DNA from: Catellatospora sp. KI3 | GTDB taxonomy: Bacteria; Actinomycetota; Actinomycetes; Mycobacteriales; Micromonosporaceae | Assembly (NCBI RefSeq): GCF_029948125.1 | Contig: NZ_JASAMB010000018.1 | Location: 62,001-126,000 of the forward strand | Direction: 5' to 3' | DNA: 64,000 nucleotides | In this document: in pieces, positions 1 through 7,807 of the stretch | Numbering within the stretch: the first letter of the stretch is position 1 | Layout of the letters: each line of letters starts with the position of its first letter | Translations under genes and position numbers: made by a program | The notes under the pieces: model-generated | What the model saw: the letters and a program-made list of their open reading frames with translations, nothing else | Told to the model about the DNA's origin: nothing | Database searches by the model: none

Positions 1-534
1 GGGCAGGTCCAGCCGCAGCCCGGCCGGCACTCCGTTGCCCGCGATCCACAGCACGGCGTTGTCGCGGGTGAAGTAGGTGTCGACCCAGGACCGCAGGTCC
101 TCCGGGCGCAGCCGGAACAGGCCCCACTCGGGGTAGCCGGGCAGGCCGTAGCCCTGCGCGCCGTAGCGCCACAGCGGCATCGACGGGTAGCCGCCCCGGC
201 TGCGGGCCTCGGTCCGCAGGATCTCCTTCTCGGTGTCCAGCCGGTGCATCGGCAGGTTGCGCAGCCCGGCGCAGACCTTGCCGAGGTACGTGACCACGTC
301 GGCCTCGCTGCCCTGCATGTGGAAGTGGGTGTAGACCGACGCGGTCGCCCCGTTGTAGTGGTAGTCGGACAGGCCGCTGTCGTGCAGCGCCAGGTGCTCG
401 ACCAGGTGCGTGATGCCGTGCGTGGGCAGCGTCTCGTCGGCCTGGCCGACCCGGAAGACCAGCCCGACGTTCATCGGGCCGGCCGTCGGCGCGACCAGCG
501 TGGGGACCCCGTCGACCTCGGTGGTGTACAGCAC
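1..534 (-). CDS. M16 family metallopeptidase, N-terminal part (cut by window start)
   Basis: Reading the minus strand from a GTG at 534 gives 178 uninterrupted codons that run off the window. Residues 43-47 read HLVEH, the inverted zinc motif HxxEH of M16 (pitrilysin/insulinase) peptidases. The downstream helix around residues 103-110 (EKEILRTE) supplies the usual third, glutamate zinc ligand. The start lies 3 nt after the stop of the TPR-like gene, so the two are probably co-translated. I see no signal peptide, so it is probably cytosolic. Only the first M16 domain is visible; length and second half are unknown. Family call is firm; substrate is unknown. Confidence 0.8.
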   Translation of the reverse strand, partial: MLYTTEVDGVPTLVAPTAGPMNVGLVFRVGQADETLPTHGITHLVEHLALHDSGLSDYHYNGATASVYTHFHMQGSEADVVTYLGKVCAGLRNLPMHRLDTEKEILRTEARSRGGYPSMPLWRYGAQGYGLPGYPEWGLFRLRPEDLRSWVDTYFTRDNAVLWIAGNGVPAGLRLDLP

Positions 535-537
535 GGG

Positions 538-1485
538 TCAGCCCTTCCTCAGCGCGATCGCGCGGTGCTTGGTGAACGACTCGGTCGCCGTGGCGCCGAA
601 GTGGGACCAGGGGAAGTCACTGGCCAGTCCACCCAGCGCCCGGAAGTGCGGCGCGGCGAGGTCGTGCCGCTCGCCCAGGCAGAACAGCGCGGCGAACAGG
701 CTGTGCGCGGTGACCCAGCCGTAGACGTTGCGGAACGACGGGTGCAGCACGGAGCGCTGCGCGGCCGCGTACAGCTCGTTGACGACCTCGGGCCGCTGCC
801 AGAAGCGGCGCCGCTCGTCCCCCTCGGTCCACACGAACTGCTCGTAGTGCGCCTCGGCGATCAGCGTCGCGTTGATCGCGCCCTCCGGCGCGGCGGCGGC
901 CCGTTCGCGCACGAACGTCCAGACCGTCTCCCAGCTGCCGCCCCACTTGGGGTAGATCTGGTTGAGGTACGCGACCTGCGCCCGGTACGAGTGCGGGTCG
1001 TGCTTGGCCACCTGGTCGTAGCGGCGGCGCGCCTCGGCCAGGCCGGTGCTCAGCCCCATCCCGTTCTTGATCCGGAAGATCCACGCGGCGGTGTGCTGCG
1101 GCTCCAGCGCGGTCACGTCGATGAGCAGCTGCTCGCCGTTGCACAGGTGCTCGCGCATGCGCGCGAACTGCTCCCGGCTGACGTGCTTGGCGAGCTTGCT
1201 GCTGCGCGCGTCCCAGGCCAGCTCCAGGCAGCGGGCGCCAAGCAGGAACTCCGGCAGGGTCGACGCCTCCTCCTCGGCGGCGGCCCTGGCCAGCATCACC
1301 TCGGCGCCGGGCACCTCTCCGACGCCCACCGCGAGCATGACCATGTCGTCGGTGCCGGGGCGGCTGTCGAAGTGCCGGGCGACGGCCGGCCAGTCGCCGG
1401 CGCGCGCGGCCGCCTTGATCGAGGCGAGCTGGGGGTACGCCGACTCGGGCCGGAAGTCGGGCGGGCTGTGCAGGGGGGTGGTCAC
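538..1485 (-). CDS. Hypothetical TPR-like alpha-helical protein
   Basis: About 315 residues, soluble, rich in alanine, arginine and tryptophan. The spacing of small and bulky residues resembles helical repeats of DUF4034/TPR-type actinobacterial proteins; no catalytic motif is seen. The frame stays open to an ATG at 1494, but a TAGGAT -10 hexamer (1493-1498 on the minus strand) overlaps that ATG. It sits 7 nt before a GTG at 1485, so I prefer a leaderless start at 1485. The stop is 3 nt before the M16 peptidase start, so the two are likely one transcript; function as a partner or adaptor of the peptidase is only inferred. Confidence 0.7.
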   Translation of the reverse strand: MTTPLHSPPDFRPESAYPQLASIKAAARAGDWPAVARHFDSRPGTDDMVMLAVGVGEVPGAEVMLARAAAEEEASTLPEFLLGARCLELAWDARSSKLAKHVSREQFARMREHLCNGEQLLIDVTALEPQHTAAWIFRIKNGMGLSTGLAEARRRYDQVAKHDPHSYRAQVAYLNQIYPKWGGSWETVWTFVRERAAAAPEGAINATLIAEAHYEQFVWTEGDERRRFWQRPEVVNELYAAAQRSVLHPSFRNVYGWVTAHSLFAALFCLGERHDLAAPHFRALGGLASDFPWSHFGATATESFTKHRAIALRKG

Positions 1486-1540
1486 CCGGCGCATCCTAGG
1501 TCAGTGTCGACCTTGGCGCAGCCCCGTATGCGCTGCTCAT

Positions 1541-1575
1541 CGGCCATCCGGCCGCCGAAGCGGGCCGGACGGCCG
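1541..1575 (-). terminator. Hairpin terminator after the Rieske gene
   Basis: Inverted repeat with 13-nt arms at 1541-1553 and 1563-1575, one mismatch and a 9-nt loop, starting 11 nt beyond the Rieske stop codon on the minus strand. There is no T-run, as is common for actinobacterial terminators. It separates the Rieske gene from the next minus-strand gene. Confidence 0.55.
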
Positions 1576-1586
1576 AGCGCTCGGGC

Positions 1587-2003
1587 TCAGTCCGACAGGA
1601 CGAACTGACCGTTCTCGACGGTCACCTTCTTGGCCGCCAGCGGGAGGGTGGCGGGCCCGTTGAGCACGCTGCCGTCCTCGGCGGAGAACTTGCTGCCGTG
1701 GCAGGGGCAGGCGATCTGGTTGCCCGCCACCGAGCCGACCTGGCACTGGCGGTGCGTGCAGACCGAGGTGAACGCCTTGTAGACGCCCTGCTGGGGCTGC
1801 ACCACGACGACCTGCGCGGTCTCGTACACCTTGCCGCCGTCCACCGGCACGTCCGTCACCGGACCGAGCAACACCGGGCTGGCGGCCGCCGACTGGCCCG
1901 CCTCGGGCGGCCCGGCCGCGCCGCCGCACGCGGCGCTCACCGCGCCCAGCCCGGCTCCGCACACCCCGGCCAGCAGCACCCGCCGCGTCGCGTGGTCGAC
2001 CAT
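1587..2003 (-). CDS. Rieske [2Fe-2S] lipoprotein, Tat-exported
   Basis: A 138-residue electron-transfer protein. The N-terminus has twin arginines (HATRRVLL) and a lipobox-like AVSAAC with Cys26, so it is probably exported folded and lipid-anchored. The Rieske motifs are complete: Cys82-x-His84 and Cys99-x2-His102 bind the cluster, and Cys87 and Cys101 can form the usual disulfide. An upstream GTG at 2027 keeps the frame open, but it overlaps an AGGAGG and is an unlikely start; ATG 2003 directly precedes the Tat signal. Such small secreted Rieske proteins are common in actinomycetes and their redox partner is unknown. A hairpin terminator follows. Confidence 0.9.
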   Translation of the reverse strand: MVDHATRRVLLAGVCGAGLGAVSAACGGAAGPPEAGQSAAASPVLLGPVTDVPVDGGKVYETAQVVVVQPQQGVYKAFTSVCTHRQCQVGSVAGNQIACPCHGSKFSAEDGSVLNGPATLPLAAKKVTVENGQFVLSD

Positions 2004-2079
2004 CCCGCACCCCCGTTTCGAGATCACCTCCTGGCGACACTAGCGGGGGTACGGGTGGCTTTGGAGCCGTTTGCGCAGG

Positions 2080-3072
2080 TCAGATGGTTACCAGCATCTT
2101 GCCGGTGTTCTCGCCGCGCATCATGCCCAGGAACGCGGCCGGGGCGTTGTCCAGCCCGGCGACGACGGTCTCCTCGGCCTTGATCCTGCCCTCGGCGTAC
2201 CACGTGCCGACCTCGCGCAGGAAGTCCGGCATCCGGTCGTCGTGGTCGCTGACGATGAAGCCGCGCATGGTGATCCGCTTGCCGATCAGCGCCATCATGT
2301 TGTCCGGCCCCGGCACGGGCTCGTTGTAACCGGCGATCCCGCCGCACAGCGCGAAGCGCGCGAACGGCTTCGCGCGGGCGATCGCGGCGGTCAGGTGGTC
2401 GCCGCCCACGTTGTCGAAGTAGACGTCGACCCCGTCCGGCGCGGCCTGCTTGAGCTGCCCGGCCACGTCGCCGTCGCGGTAGTTGAACGCGGCGTCGAAG
2501 CCCAGCTCGTCCACCAGGTGCTTCACCTTGGCCGGGCTGCCCGCGCTGCCCACCACCCGGGCCGCGCCCTTCAGCTTCGCCAGCTGCCCGGCCAGGCTGC
2601 CCACGGCACCGGCGGCGCCGGAGACGAAGACGGTGTCACCGGGCTTCATCGCGGCGATGTCGAGCAGCCCGACGTACGCGGTGAGGCCGGGCATGCCCAG
2701 CACGCCCAGGAACGCGCTCGGCGGCGCGACCGGGTCGAGCCGGCGGAACCGCTTCGCGTCGGCGGTGACCAGGTCGCGCCAGCCGTACCCGTGCAGCACT
2801 AGGTCGCCCACGGCCAGGTCCGGCGAGTTCGACGCGACCACCTCGCCGACGGCCCCGCCGTCCAGCGCCCGCCCCACCTGGAACGGCGGCACGTACGACT
2901 TCGCGTCGTTCATCCGCCCCCGCATGTACGGGTCGACGGACATGACGGTGTTGCGTACCGTCACCTGCCCCTCGCCGGGCTCGGCCACCTCGACCTCGAC
3001 CAGCCGGAAGTTGTCCGCGGTGGGCACCCCGTCCGGCCGCGAGGCCAGCTGGATCTCACGTCCTACCGTCAC
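2080..3072 (-). CDS. NADP-dependent oxidoreductase, MDR superfamily (CurA/leukotriene reductase type)
   Basis: 330 residues, zinc-independent medium-chain reductase. MSVDPYMRGRM near residue 45 and the Rossmann fingerprint around residue 150 (VSGAAGAVGSLAGQLAK) mark the prostaglandin/curcumin reductase group, which reduces the C=C bond of alpha,beta-unsaturated carbonyls with NADPH. The GTG start at 3072 overlaps the ohrR stop in a GTGA arrangement, so it is translationally coupled to the peroxide-stress regulator. Detoxifying reactive aldehydes or enones made by lipid peroxidation fits this position but is inferred. Confidence 0.9.
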   Translation of the reverse strand: MTVGREIQLASRPDGVPTADNFRLVEVEVAEPGEGQVTVRNTVMSVDPYMRGRMNDAKSYVPPFQVGRALDGGAVGEVVASNSPDLAVGDLVLHGYGWRDLVTADAKRFRRLDPVAPPSAFLGVLGMPGLTAYVGLLDIAAMKPGDTVFVSGAAGAVGSLAGQLAKLKGAARVVGSAGSPAKVKHLVDELGFDAAFNYRDGDVAGQLKQAAPDGVDVYFDNVGGDHLTAAIARAKPFARFALCGGIAGYNEPVPGPDNMMALIGKRITMRGFIVSDHDDRMPDFLREVGTWYAEGRIKAEETVVAGLDNAPAAFLGMMRGENTGKMLVTI

Positions 3073-3536
3073 GATCTCTCCTTTTCGCCCACGGCCTCGT
3101 GGGCCGCGTCGGTGATGGCGCGCAGCGTGTCCCGCAGCGCCGCCAGCTGTGGTGCGGGCACGCCGGTCGCCTCGGCGATGGCCCGCGGGATGCCGGCCGC
3201 CCGCTCCCGCAGGGCGTCACCGGCCGGGGTGAGGCCGACCAGGACCGAGCGCTCGTCGCGCGCACTGCGCGCGCGCACCACCAGCCCGGCCGCCTCCAGC
3301 CGCTTCAGCAGCGGCGACAGTGTCCCCGAGTCGAGCTGCAACGCCACGCCCAGCGCCTTCACGCTCACCTCGCCCCGCTCCCACAGCACCAGCATCACCA
3401 GGTACTGCGGGTAGGTCAGGCCGAGGCGGTCCAGCACCGGGCGGTAGAGCGCGGTGAGCGCCCGGCTGGCCGAATACAGCGCGAAGCACACCTGCTTGCG
3501 CAGGTCCAGGTCGTCGAAGGGCTCGGCGGGCGTCAT
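3069..3536 (-). CDS. ohrR: OhrR-type MarR family peroxide-sensing repressor
   Basis: 155 residues with a winged-helix MarR fold. Cys17 in KQVCFALYSASR is the reactive cysteine of OhrR proteins, which is oxidised by organic hydroperoxides and releases DNA. The DNA-binding part around residues 55-100 contains the typical DSGTLSPLLKRLEAAGLV helix-turn-helix and the DERS wing. I take ATG 3536 because homologous sequence starts there. The gene lies 4 nt after ohr and overlaps the reductase gene, giving an ohr-ohrR-reductase operon. An OhrR-like operator lies upstream of ohr, consistent with autoregulation. Confidence 0.9.
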   Translation of the reverse strand: MTPAEPFDDLDLRKQVCFALYSASRALTALYRPVLDRLGLTYPQYLVMLVLWERGEVSVKALGVALQLDSGTLSPLLKRLEAAGLVVRARSARDERSVLVGLTPAGDALRERAAGIPRAIAEATGVPAPQLAALRDTLRAITDAAHEAVGEKERS

Positions 3537-3540
3537 GGCA

Positions 3541-3954
3541 TCAGACAAGCACGAGTTCGACCTCGATGTTGCCGCGGGTCGCATTCGAGTACGGGCAGAC
3601 CTGGTGCGCGGCCTCGACCAGCGCCCGCGCCGCCTCCGGCGCCACCCCCGGCAGGCTGATCTCCAGCCGCGCGCCCAGCCCGAACCCGGCCCCGACCCGG
3701 TTGAGGTCCACCTTCGCGGTCACCTCCGAACCCTCCACGTCGGCCTTGGCCTGCCGGGCCACCAGGCGCAGCGCGGAGTGGAAGCAGGCCGCGTAACCGG
3801 CGGCGAACAGCTGCTCGGGGTTGGTGCCCGCCCCGGTCCCGCCGAGCGCCGGCGGCATGGCGAGGTCGGCCGAGAGCAGGCCGTCCGCACTGAGGATCTT
3901 GCCGTTGCGCCCGTCACCGGACGAGGTCACCACTGCCGTGTACAGAGAAGTCAT
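3541..3954 (-). CDS. ohr: Organic hydroperoxide resistance protein Ohr
   Basis: 137 residues, full length for Ohr/OsmC peroxidases. It reduces organic hydroperoxides to alcohols using a reactive cysteine pair, here Cys57 (AACFHSAL) and Cys120 (VCPYSNATRGN), with Arg16 and Glu47 in the expected activating positions. It is cytosolic, works as a homodimer and is normally recycled by lipoylated proteins. It is the first gene of the peroxide operon and the likely target of the OhrR encoded next to it. Confidence 0.95.
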   Translation of the reverse strand: MTSLYTAVVTSSGDGRNGKILSADGLLSADLAMPPALGGTGAGTNPEQLFAAGYAACFHSALRLVARQAKADVEGSEVTAKVDLNRVGAGFGLGARLEISLPGVAPEAARALVEAAHQVCPYSNATRGNIEVELVLV

Positions 3955-3971
3955 GCCTCCACCGTAGCCCC

Positions 3972-3982
3972 CAATTCAATTG
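3972..3982. promoter_or_regulatory. Candidate OhrR operator upstream of ohr
   Basis: CAATTCAATTG is an AT-rich near-palindrome in otherwise GC-rich DNA, 18 nt upstream of the ohr start codon. OhrR operators in several bacteria contain ACAATTNAATTGT-like cores, which this matches closely. Position and sequence both fit autorepression of the operon. Confidence 0.6.
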
Positions 3983-4034
3983 CCCACAACCAAACGTGAC
4001 CCGCCCGACCCGCCCTGCCCCGCCCCGCCCTTAT

Positions 4035-4099
4035 ATTGACACTGGCCTATCTACAACACGAATTCTCCGAAACCATCTTCTAGATAGGCCAGCGTCAAT
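4035..4099. repeat. Dispersed palindromic repeat, family B (copy 1)
   Basis: 18-nt arms at 4035-4052 and 4082-4099 (ATTGACACTGGCCTATCT and its complement with one mismatch) around a 29-nt spacer. A second copy is at 22663-22732 with the same arms and a related spacer. It lies between divergent genes and its right end reaches the start codon of the nuclease, so it is not a plain terminator. Confidence 0.8.
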
Positions 4100-4697
4100 G
4101 AGAATCGGAGGCGTGCGGCGGCGGCGCGGGCGGGGGCGGGAGCTGGTGGCAACCGGGTTCTGGGTGGTGGTGCTGGTGCTGGGCGGGCTCGGCTGGTGGT
4201 GGTACCAGCACACCCGTCCCGCGCCCACCGCCGCCCCGGCCCCGGGCGCTCCCCCGCCCGGCGCGCAGCAGGTCCGCGTCCAGTACCCGCTGGACGGCGA
4301 CTCGATCGCGGTCACGGCCACCCCCGGCCCGGTGGTCGACACAGCAGGGGAGGTCCAGCTGCGGCTGCTCGGCATCGACGCCCCCGAGCGGCACGGCACC
4401 GACGGCACCGCGCAGTGCTGGGCCGACCGCGCGTACGCCCGCCTGCGGCAGCTCGCCCCGCCCGGCGGCAGCCTGTGGATCCTGCCCGACACGCAGCGCC
4501 GCGACCCGTACGACCGCTACCTGGTCTATGCCTGGACCGCCGACGGCACCTTCGTCAACGCCGACCTAGCACGCCGCGGTGACGTGCGCGAACTGGCGAT
4601 CCCGCCGAACCTGGCGCACCAGCGCGAACTGCACGCCGCGGTGGAGCGGGCGCGGGCGGACCGGCACGGACTGTGGAGTACCTGCACCGGAAAGTGA
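4098..4697 (+). CDS. Membrane-anchored thermonuclease (SNase) homologue
   Basis: 199 residues from ATG 4098. A basic N-terminus and one hydrophobic segment (residues 15-36) are followed by a Pro/Ala-rich linker and a staphylococcal nuclease fold. Catalytic positions are present: Asp67 (DGDS), Arg89 and Asp94/Glu97 (RLLGIDAPE), and Arg140 (YDRYLVYAW). It should cleave DNA or RNA with calcium, at the outer face of the membrane. The start is uncertain because no Shine-Dalgarno is visible and the palindromic repeat abuts the ATG; a frame extension to 3996 is unlikely to be translated. The stop overlaps the kinase start (GTGA). Confidence 0.85.
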   Translation: MRIGGVRRRRGRGRELVATGFWVVVLVLGGLGWWWYQHTRPAPTAAPAPGAPPPGAQQVRVQYPLDGDSIAVTATPGPVVDTAGEVQLRLLGIDAPERHGTDGTAQCWADRAYARLRQLAPPGGSLWILPDTQRRDPYDRYLVYAWTADGTFVNADLARRGDVRELAIPPNLAHQRELHAAVERARADRHGLWSTCTGK

Positions 4698-5521
4698 GCG
4701 AATTATTGAAGATTTCAAGCTCCCGCGATGGCTTTGTGCCCTTCAGTACGGAAGAATCGGCGCCCGTGGAGCTCCCTATCGGCACGGCGATCGCGGGGAG
4801 ATATGTGCTGACCAGGCCTCTGGCGCGCGGTGGAGTGTCCACGGTCTATCAGGCCGTCGACGCTGCCGCGGGCCGCAGGCTCGCGGTCAAAGTGGTGGGT
4901 CCGCGCTACTCGCGGCTGATCCGCCACGAGGCGGAGATGACCCAGATGCTGCGCCACCCCCACGTCCCGAAGATCTTCGACGTGGACGTGGTGCCGGGGC
5001 CGGACGGCCGCGACATCGGCTACCTGGCCCTGGAGCTGCTGCAGGGGCAGAGCCTGAACAGCGTGCTGGACAGCGGCCCGCTGTCGGTGCCGGACGCCCT
5101 GCGTGTGGCCGGGACCGCCGCCGACGTGCTGGCGGTGGCGCACCGGCGCGGGGTGGTGCACCGGGACCTGACGCCGGGCAACGTCATGCTGACCACGACC
5201 GGGCCGAAGGTGGTCGACTTCGGACTGGCCGAGCTGATCCACCCCGGCCCGGCCCACTTCGCCAAGCCCGCCGACGACGTGTACGCGCTGGGCGCGCTGA
5301 TGTACCAGATCATCACCGGCCTGTCGCCGTACCCGCACCGGGGCAGCCCGCGCGACGCGACCGCGGTGCGCAGCCTGGCGCCGACGCCGGTGCTGGCGGT
5401 GCCGGGGCTCCCGCACGCACTGGCCGAGCTGTGCCGCGCCTGCATGGACAAGAACGCCCTGGGCCGTCCCAGCGCCCGCGAGGCCTCGTTCGCCCTCTGG
5501 ACCCTCGCCGCCCTCCGCTGA
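4694..5521 (+). CDS. Compact soluble Ser/Thr protein kinase with shortened activation segment
   Basis: About 275 residues, almost only kinase domain. Visible are the glycine loop (ARGGVSTVY, 44-52), Lys66, Glu79, the catalytic loop HRDLTPGN (156-163) and DFG (175-177). Only about 16 residues separate DFG from ADDVYALG, so the usual activation loop with its phosphorylatable Thr and SPEQ/APE motif is missing. There is no transmembrane segment or sensor domain. All core catalytic residues are kept, so activity may be constitutive or substrate-restricted. The GTG at 4694 overlaps the nuclease stop; GTG 4766 is an alternative start nearer the domain. Confidence 0.85.
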   Translation: MSELLKISSSRDGFVPFSTEESAPVELPIGTAIAGRYVLTRPLARGGVSTVYQAVDAAAGRRLAVKVVGPRYSRLIRHEAEMTQMLRHPHVPKIFDVDVVPGPDGRDIGYLALELLQGQSLNSVLDSGPLSVPDALRVAGTAADVLAVAHRRGVVHRDLTPGNVMLTTTGPKVVDFGLAELIHPGPAHFAKPADDVYALGALMYQIITGLSPYPHRGSPRDATAVRSLAPTPVLAVPGLPHALAELCRACMDKNALGRPSAREASFALWTLAALR

Positions 5522-5550
5522 CGCCCGGCCGGTGCCTATGCTCAGGACTC

Positions 5551-6285
5551 ATGAGCTTCCCGCCGTCCGCCCCGCCCCTGCCCGACGTCTCCCGGGTCCT
5601 GTGCGTGTTCGCCCACCCCGACGACGTGGACTTCGGTTCGGCCGGCACCGTGGCCGCCTGGGTCGACGCGGGCATCGAGGTGTCGTACCTGCTGGTGACC
5701 CGCGGTGACGCGGGCGGCTTCGACGACACGCCGCGCCACGAGATGCCGCTGCTGCGCGAGGCCGAGCAGCGGGCCGCCGCGGCCGCCGTCGGGGTCGAGA
5801 CCGTCGAGTTCCTGGAGGGGTACCGCGACGGCTCGGTCACCGCGTCGCTGGAGCTGCGCCGGGACCTGGTCGCCGCGATCCGCCGGCACCGGCCCGACCG
5901 CATCCTGACCAGCTCGCCGCTGCGCCGCTGGGACCGCATCGCGGGGCCGAGCCACCCCGACCACCTGGCCACGGGCGAGGCGGTGACCTGCGCGGTCTAC
6001 CCCGACGCCCGCAACCCGTTCGCGCACCCGGAGCTGGCTGCCGCCGGCCTGGCGGCCTGGACCGTCCGCGAGATCTGGTACTCCGGCGGCCCGGATCCCG
6101 ACCACGCCGTCGACGTGACCGGCGTCTTCGACCGCAAACTGGCGGCGCTGCGCGCGCACGCCTCGCAGACGTCGCACCTGCCCGATCTGGAGGGCATGCT
6201 GCGCGAGCGCCTCGGCGCCCTCGCCACCGCCCACGGCCTGCCCGGCCGCGTCTGCGAAGCCTTCACCGTCATCCGCACCGAGTAA
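5551..6285 (+). CDS. PIG-L/LmbE-family deacetylase
   Basis: 244 residues, the usual length for LmbE-like zinc N-deacetylases. The zinc motif AHPDD is at residues 21-25 and the second motif SHPDH at 134-138. Relatives remove N-acetyl groups from GlcNAc-linked molecules (mycothiol pathway MshB/Mca, or antibiotic precursors); this one lacks clear features to choose among them. A TATGCT -10-like hexamer ends 8 nt before the ATG, so it may be leaderless. A family A palindrome follows 26 nt after the stop. Confidence 0.85.
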   Translation: MSFPPSAPPLPDVSRVLCVFAHPDDVDFGSAGTVAAWVDAGIEVSYLLVTRGDAGGFDDTPRHEMPLLREAEQRAAAAAVGVETVEFLEGYRDGSVTASLELRRDLVAAIRRHRPDRILTSSPLRRWDRIAGPSHPDHLATGEAVTCAVYPDARNPFAHPELAAAGLAAWTVREIWYSGGPDPDHAVDVTGVFDRKLAALRAHASQTSHLPDLEGMLRERLGALATAHGLPGRVCEAFTVIRTE

Positions 6286-6311
6286 CCACCCCACCACCCC
6301 CCGTCCCGAAG

Positions 6312-6363
6312 TAAGGAAGGGACCCTTCTTATCGCTATCCGTAGTGGAAGGGGCCCTTCTTAA
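6312..6363 (-). repeat. Dispersed palindromic repeat, family A (copy 1)
   Basis: 52-bp element made of two short palindromes around AAGGGACCCTT and AAGGGGCCCTT, separated by a conserved spacer (ATCGCTATCCGTAG). Its reverse complement matches the copy at 7711-7763 except for one base. The two copies face each other around the riboswitch-NlpC/P60 gene. No T-run. Confidence 0.9.
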
Positions 6364-6552
6364 CGCGATCGCGGGAGGCTGTCGGCGGGCGGGGCCGAGG
6401 TACGTCACTCAAGGTGATGTAACTTTCTCCGCATAACGTGTCCAGATCGGGCACTTCGGTCAATGCGCCCTTGGGCCGGGCCGGATCCCGGGCTACCGTT
6501 GCCGACACTGGGCCGGTTCCCAGCCGCTCACCCCCGGGCGGCACCGGACCAG

Positions 6553-6712
6553 CGCCGCCGAGTCGCACCGCGCCCCGGGACCTCTCCCGAGCGGGCGCCG
6601 CGAGCCGGGGACCCAGGTTTGCATCGGGGTGAATCGGCAGTCACTCGAAGTGACTGCGGTAGGGCGCCCTTCGCCCGAACCCGTCAGCTAACCCGGTAGG
6701 CGGCTGCGGAGA
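6553..6712 (+). ncRNA. c-di-AMP (ydaO-yuaA) riboswitch
   Basis: The region holds the class hallmarks in order: a GCCGAGTC-like 5' part, GAGCCGGGGA, then GGGGTGAATCGGC, a variable stem-loop (8-bp stem at 6637-6644/6650-6657) and the highly conserved GAACCCGTCAGCTAACC with GGTAGGCGG (about 6677-6703). It ends about 15 nt before the start of a secreted NlpC/P60 hydrolase, a well-known target of this riboswitch in actinobacteria. In known cases c-di-AMP binding turns expression off, linking wall hydrolysis to osmotic and potassium status. Exact ends are approximate. Confidence 0.9.
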
Positions 6713-6726
6713 AGGGCCGACAGCAC

Positions 6727-7704
6727 TTGCCATCGCATCACGGCAGGGGGTGGCGCATCGCCGTCCGCCTCCTGGCCCCCGCCGCCGCCCTGATCGGGCT
6801 GGCCGCGACGGGCACCCCCGCCCACGCCCAACCCAGCGCCACCGACCTGCGCAAGCAGATCTCGGCCAAGTCGACGCAGCTGGAACGCGTCGTGGAGTCG
6901 TACAACAAACTCGACAGCCAGCTCAAGACGGCCCGCAGCCGGGTCGCCGAGCTCGAACGCGACCTCGGCCCGCTGCAGCAGCGCGCCGACGCCGCCCACC
7001 GCAACGTCGCCGCGATCGCGGTCACCGCGTACCAGACCGGCCGCCTGGACAGCTGGAACGCGCTGCTCGCCGGCGGCGGCCGGGACGCCACCCTGGCCCG
7101 GCTGAAGACCCTCGACCAGCTCGCCACCGACCAGCAGGAGCAGGTCACCGCGGCCCACGACGCCGCCGCCGACCAGTTCCGCACCAAGGGCGAGCTGGAC
7201 CAGCAGATCAAGGACCTGACTTCGCGGGCCGCCGCGATCGCCACCCAGCGCAAGGGGATCGAGGCCGAGCTCAGGAAGCTCCAGCAGCTGCGCCGCCAGG
7301 CGGGGCTGTCCGACGAGCGCGGCTCGAGCTACACCGGGTCGGTGCCCAAGGTCTCCGGCAAGGCCGGGGTGGCCGTGGCGTTCGCGTACCGGGCGCTGGG
7401 CAAGCCGTACGTCTGGGCCGCCGACGGGCCCAACGGCTACGACTGCTCCGGGCTGACCCTGGCCGCCTGGCGGGCCGCCGGAGTGAGCCTCTACCACCAG
7501 GCTGCGACCCAGTGGCGCGAGGTCACCCACATCAAGCGGTCCCAGCTGGCCCCCGGCGACCTCGTCTTCTACTCCGGGCTGGGCCACGTGGCGATCTTCG
7601 TCGGCAACGGCAAGGTGATCCACGCCCCGACGTTCGGCGAGGTCGTGAAGATCGCCAGCGTCGACATGATGACCCCCTACGGCTACGGCCGCGTGCGCAC
7701 CTGA
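6727..7704 (+). CDS. Secreted NlpC/P60 peptidoglycan hydrolase (RipA-like)
   Basis: 325 residues. A signal peptide (about residues 8-34, cleaved after PAHA) is followed by a long coiled coil (residues 37-190) and a C-terminal NlpC/P60 domain with catalytic Cys240 (DCSGLT) and His287 (GHVAIF). It should cut the D-Glu to diaminopimelate bond in wall peptides; the coiled coil usually restrains the enzyme. The TTG start at 6727 is preceded by GAAGGG at suitable distance. A c-di-AMP riboswitch sits in the leader. A strong bidirectional terminator follows. Confidence 0.92.
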   Translation: MPSHHGRGWRIAVRLLAPAAALIGLAATGTPAHAQPSATDLRKQISAKSTQLERVVESYNKLDSQLKTARSRVAELERDLGPLQQRADAAHRNVAAIAVTAYQTGRLDSWNALLAGGGRDATLARLKTLDQLATDQQEQVTAAHDAAADQFRTKGELDQQIKDLTSRAAAIATQRKGIEAELRKLQQLRRQAGLSDERGSSYTGSVPKVSGKAGVAVAFAYRALGKPYVWAADGPNGYDCSGLTLAAWRAAGVSLYHQAATQWREVTHIKRSQLAPGDLVFYSGLGHVAIFVGNGKVIHAPTFGEVVKIASVDMMTPYGYGRVRT

Positions 7705-7710
7705 GCAGGG

Positions 7711-7763
7711 TTAAGAAGGGGCCCTTCCGCTACGGATAGCGATAAGAAGGGTCCCTTCCTTAC
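7711..7763 (+). repeat. Dispersed palindromic repeat, family A (copy 2)
   Basis: Near-perfect inverted copy of the 6312-6363 element (one difference in 52 bp), placed 6 nt after the NlpC/P60 stop codon. Two AAGGGNCCCTT palindromes flank the spacer CTACGGATAGCGAT. Confidence 0.9.
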
Positions 7764-7770
7764 CGCACAG

Positions 7771-7800
7771 AAAAGCCCCGCCCGAATGGGCGGGGCTTTT
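7771..7800. terminator. Bidirectional intrinsic terminator
   Basis: Perfect 13-bp stem AAAAGCCCCGCCC with a GAAT loop, flanked by A and T runs, so it works on both strands. It lies exactly between the converging NlpC/P60 gene and the sigma factor gene. Confidence 0.95.
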
Positions 7801-7807
7801 CAAGCGC

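Noticed and set aside
3996-4097. N-terminal extension of the nuclease to GTG 3996
   Set aside because: It would translate through the family B palindrome and the ohr promoter; the extension is not signal-like and the fold starts after ATG 4098.
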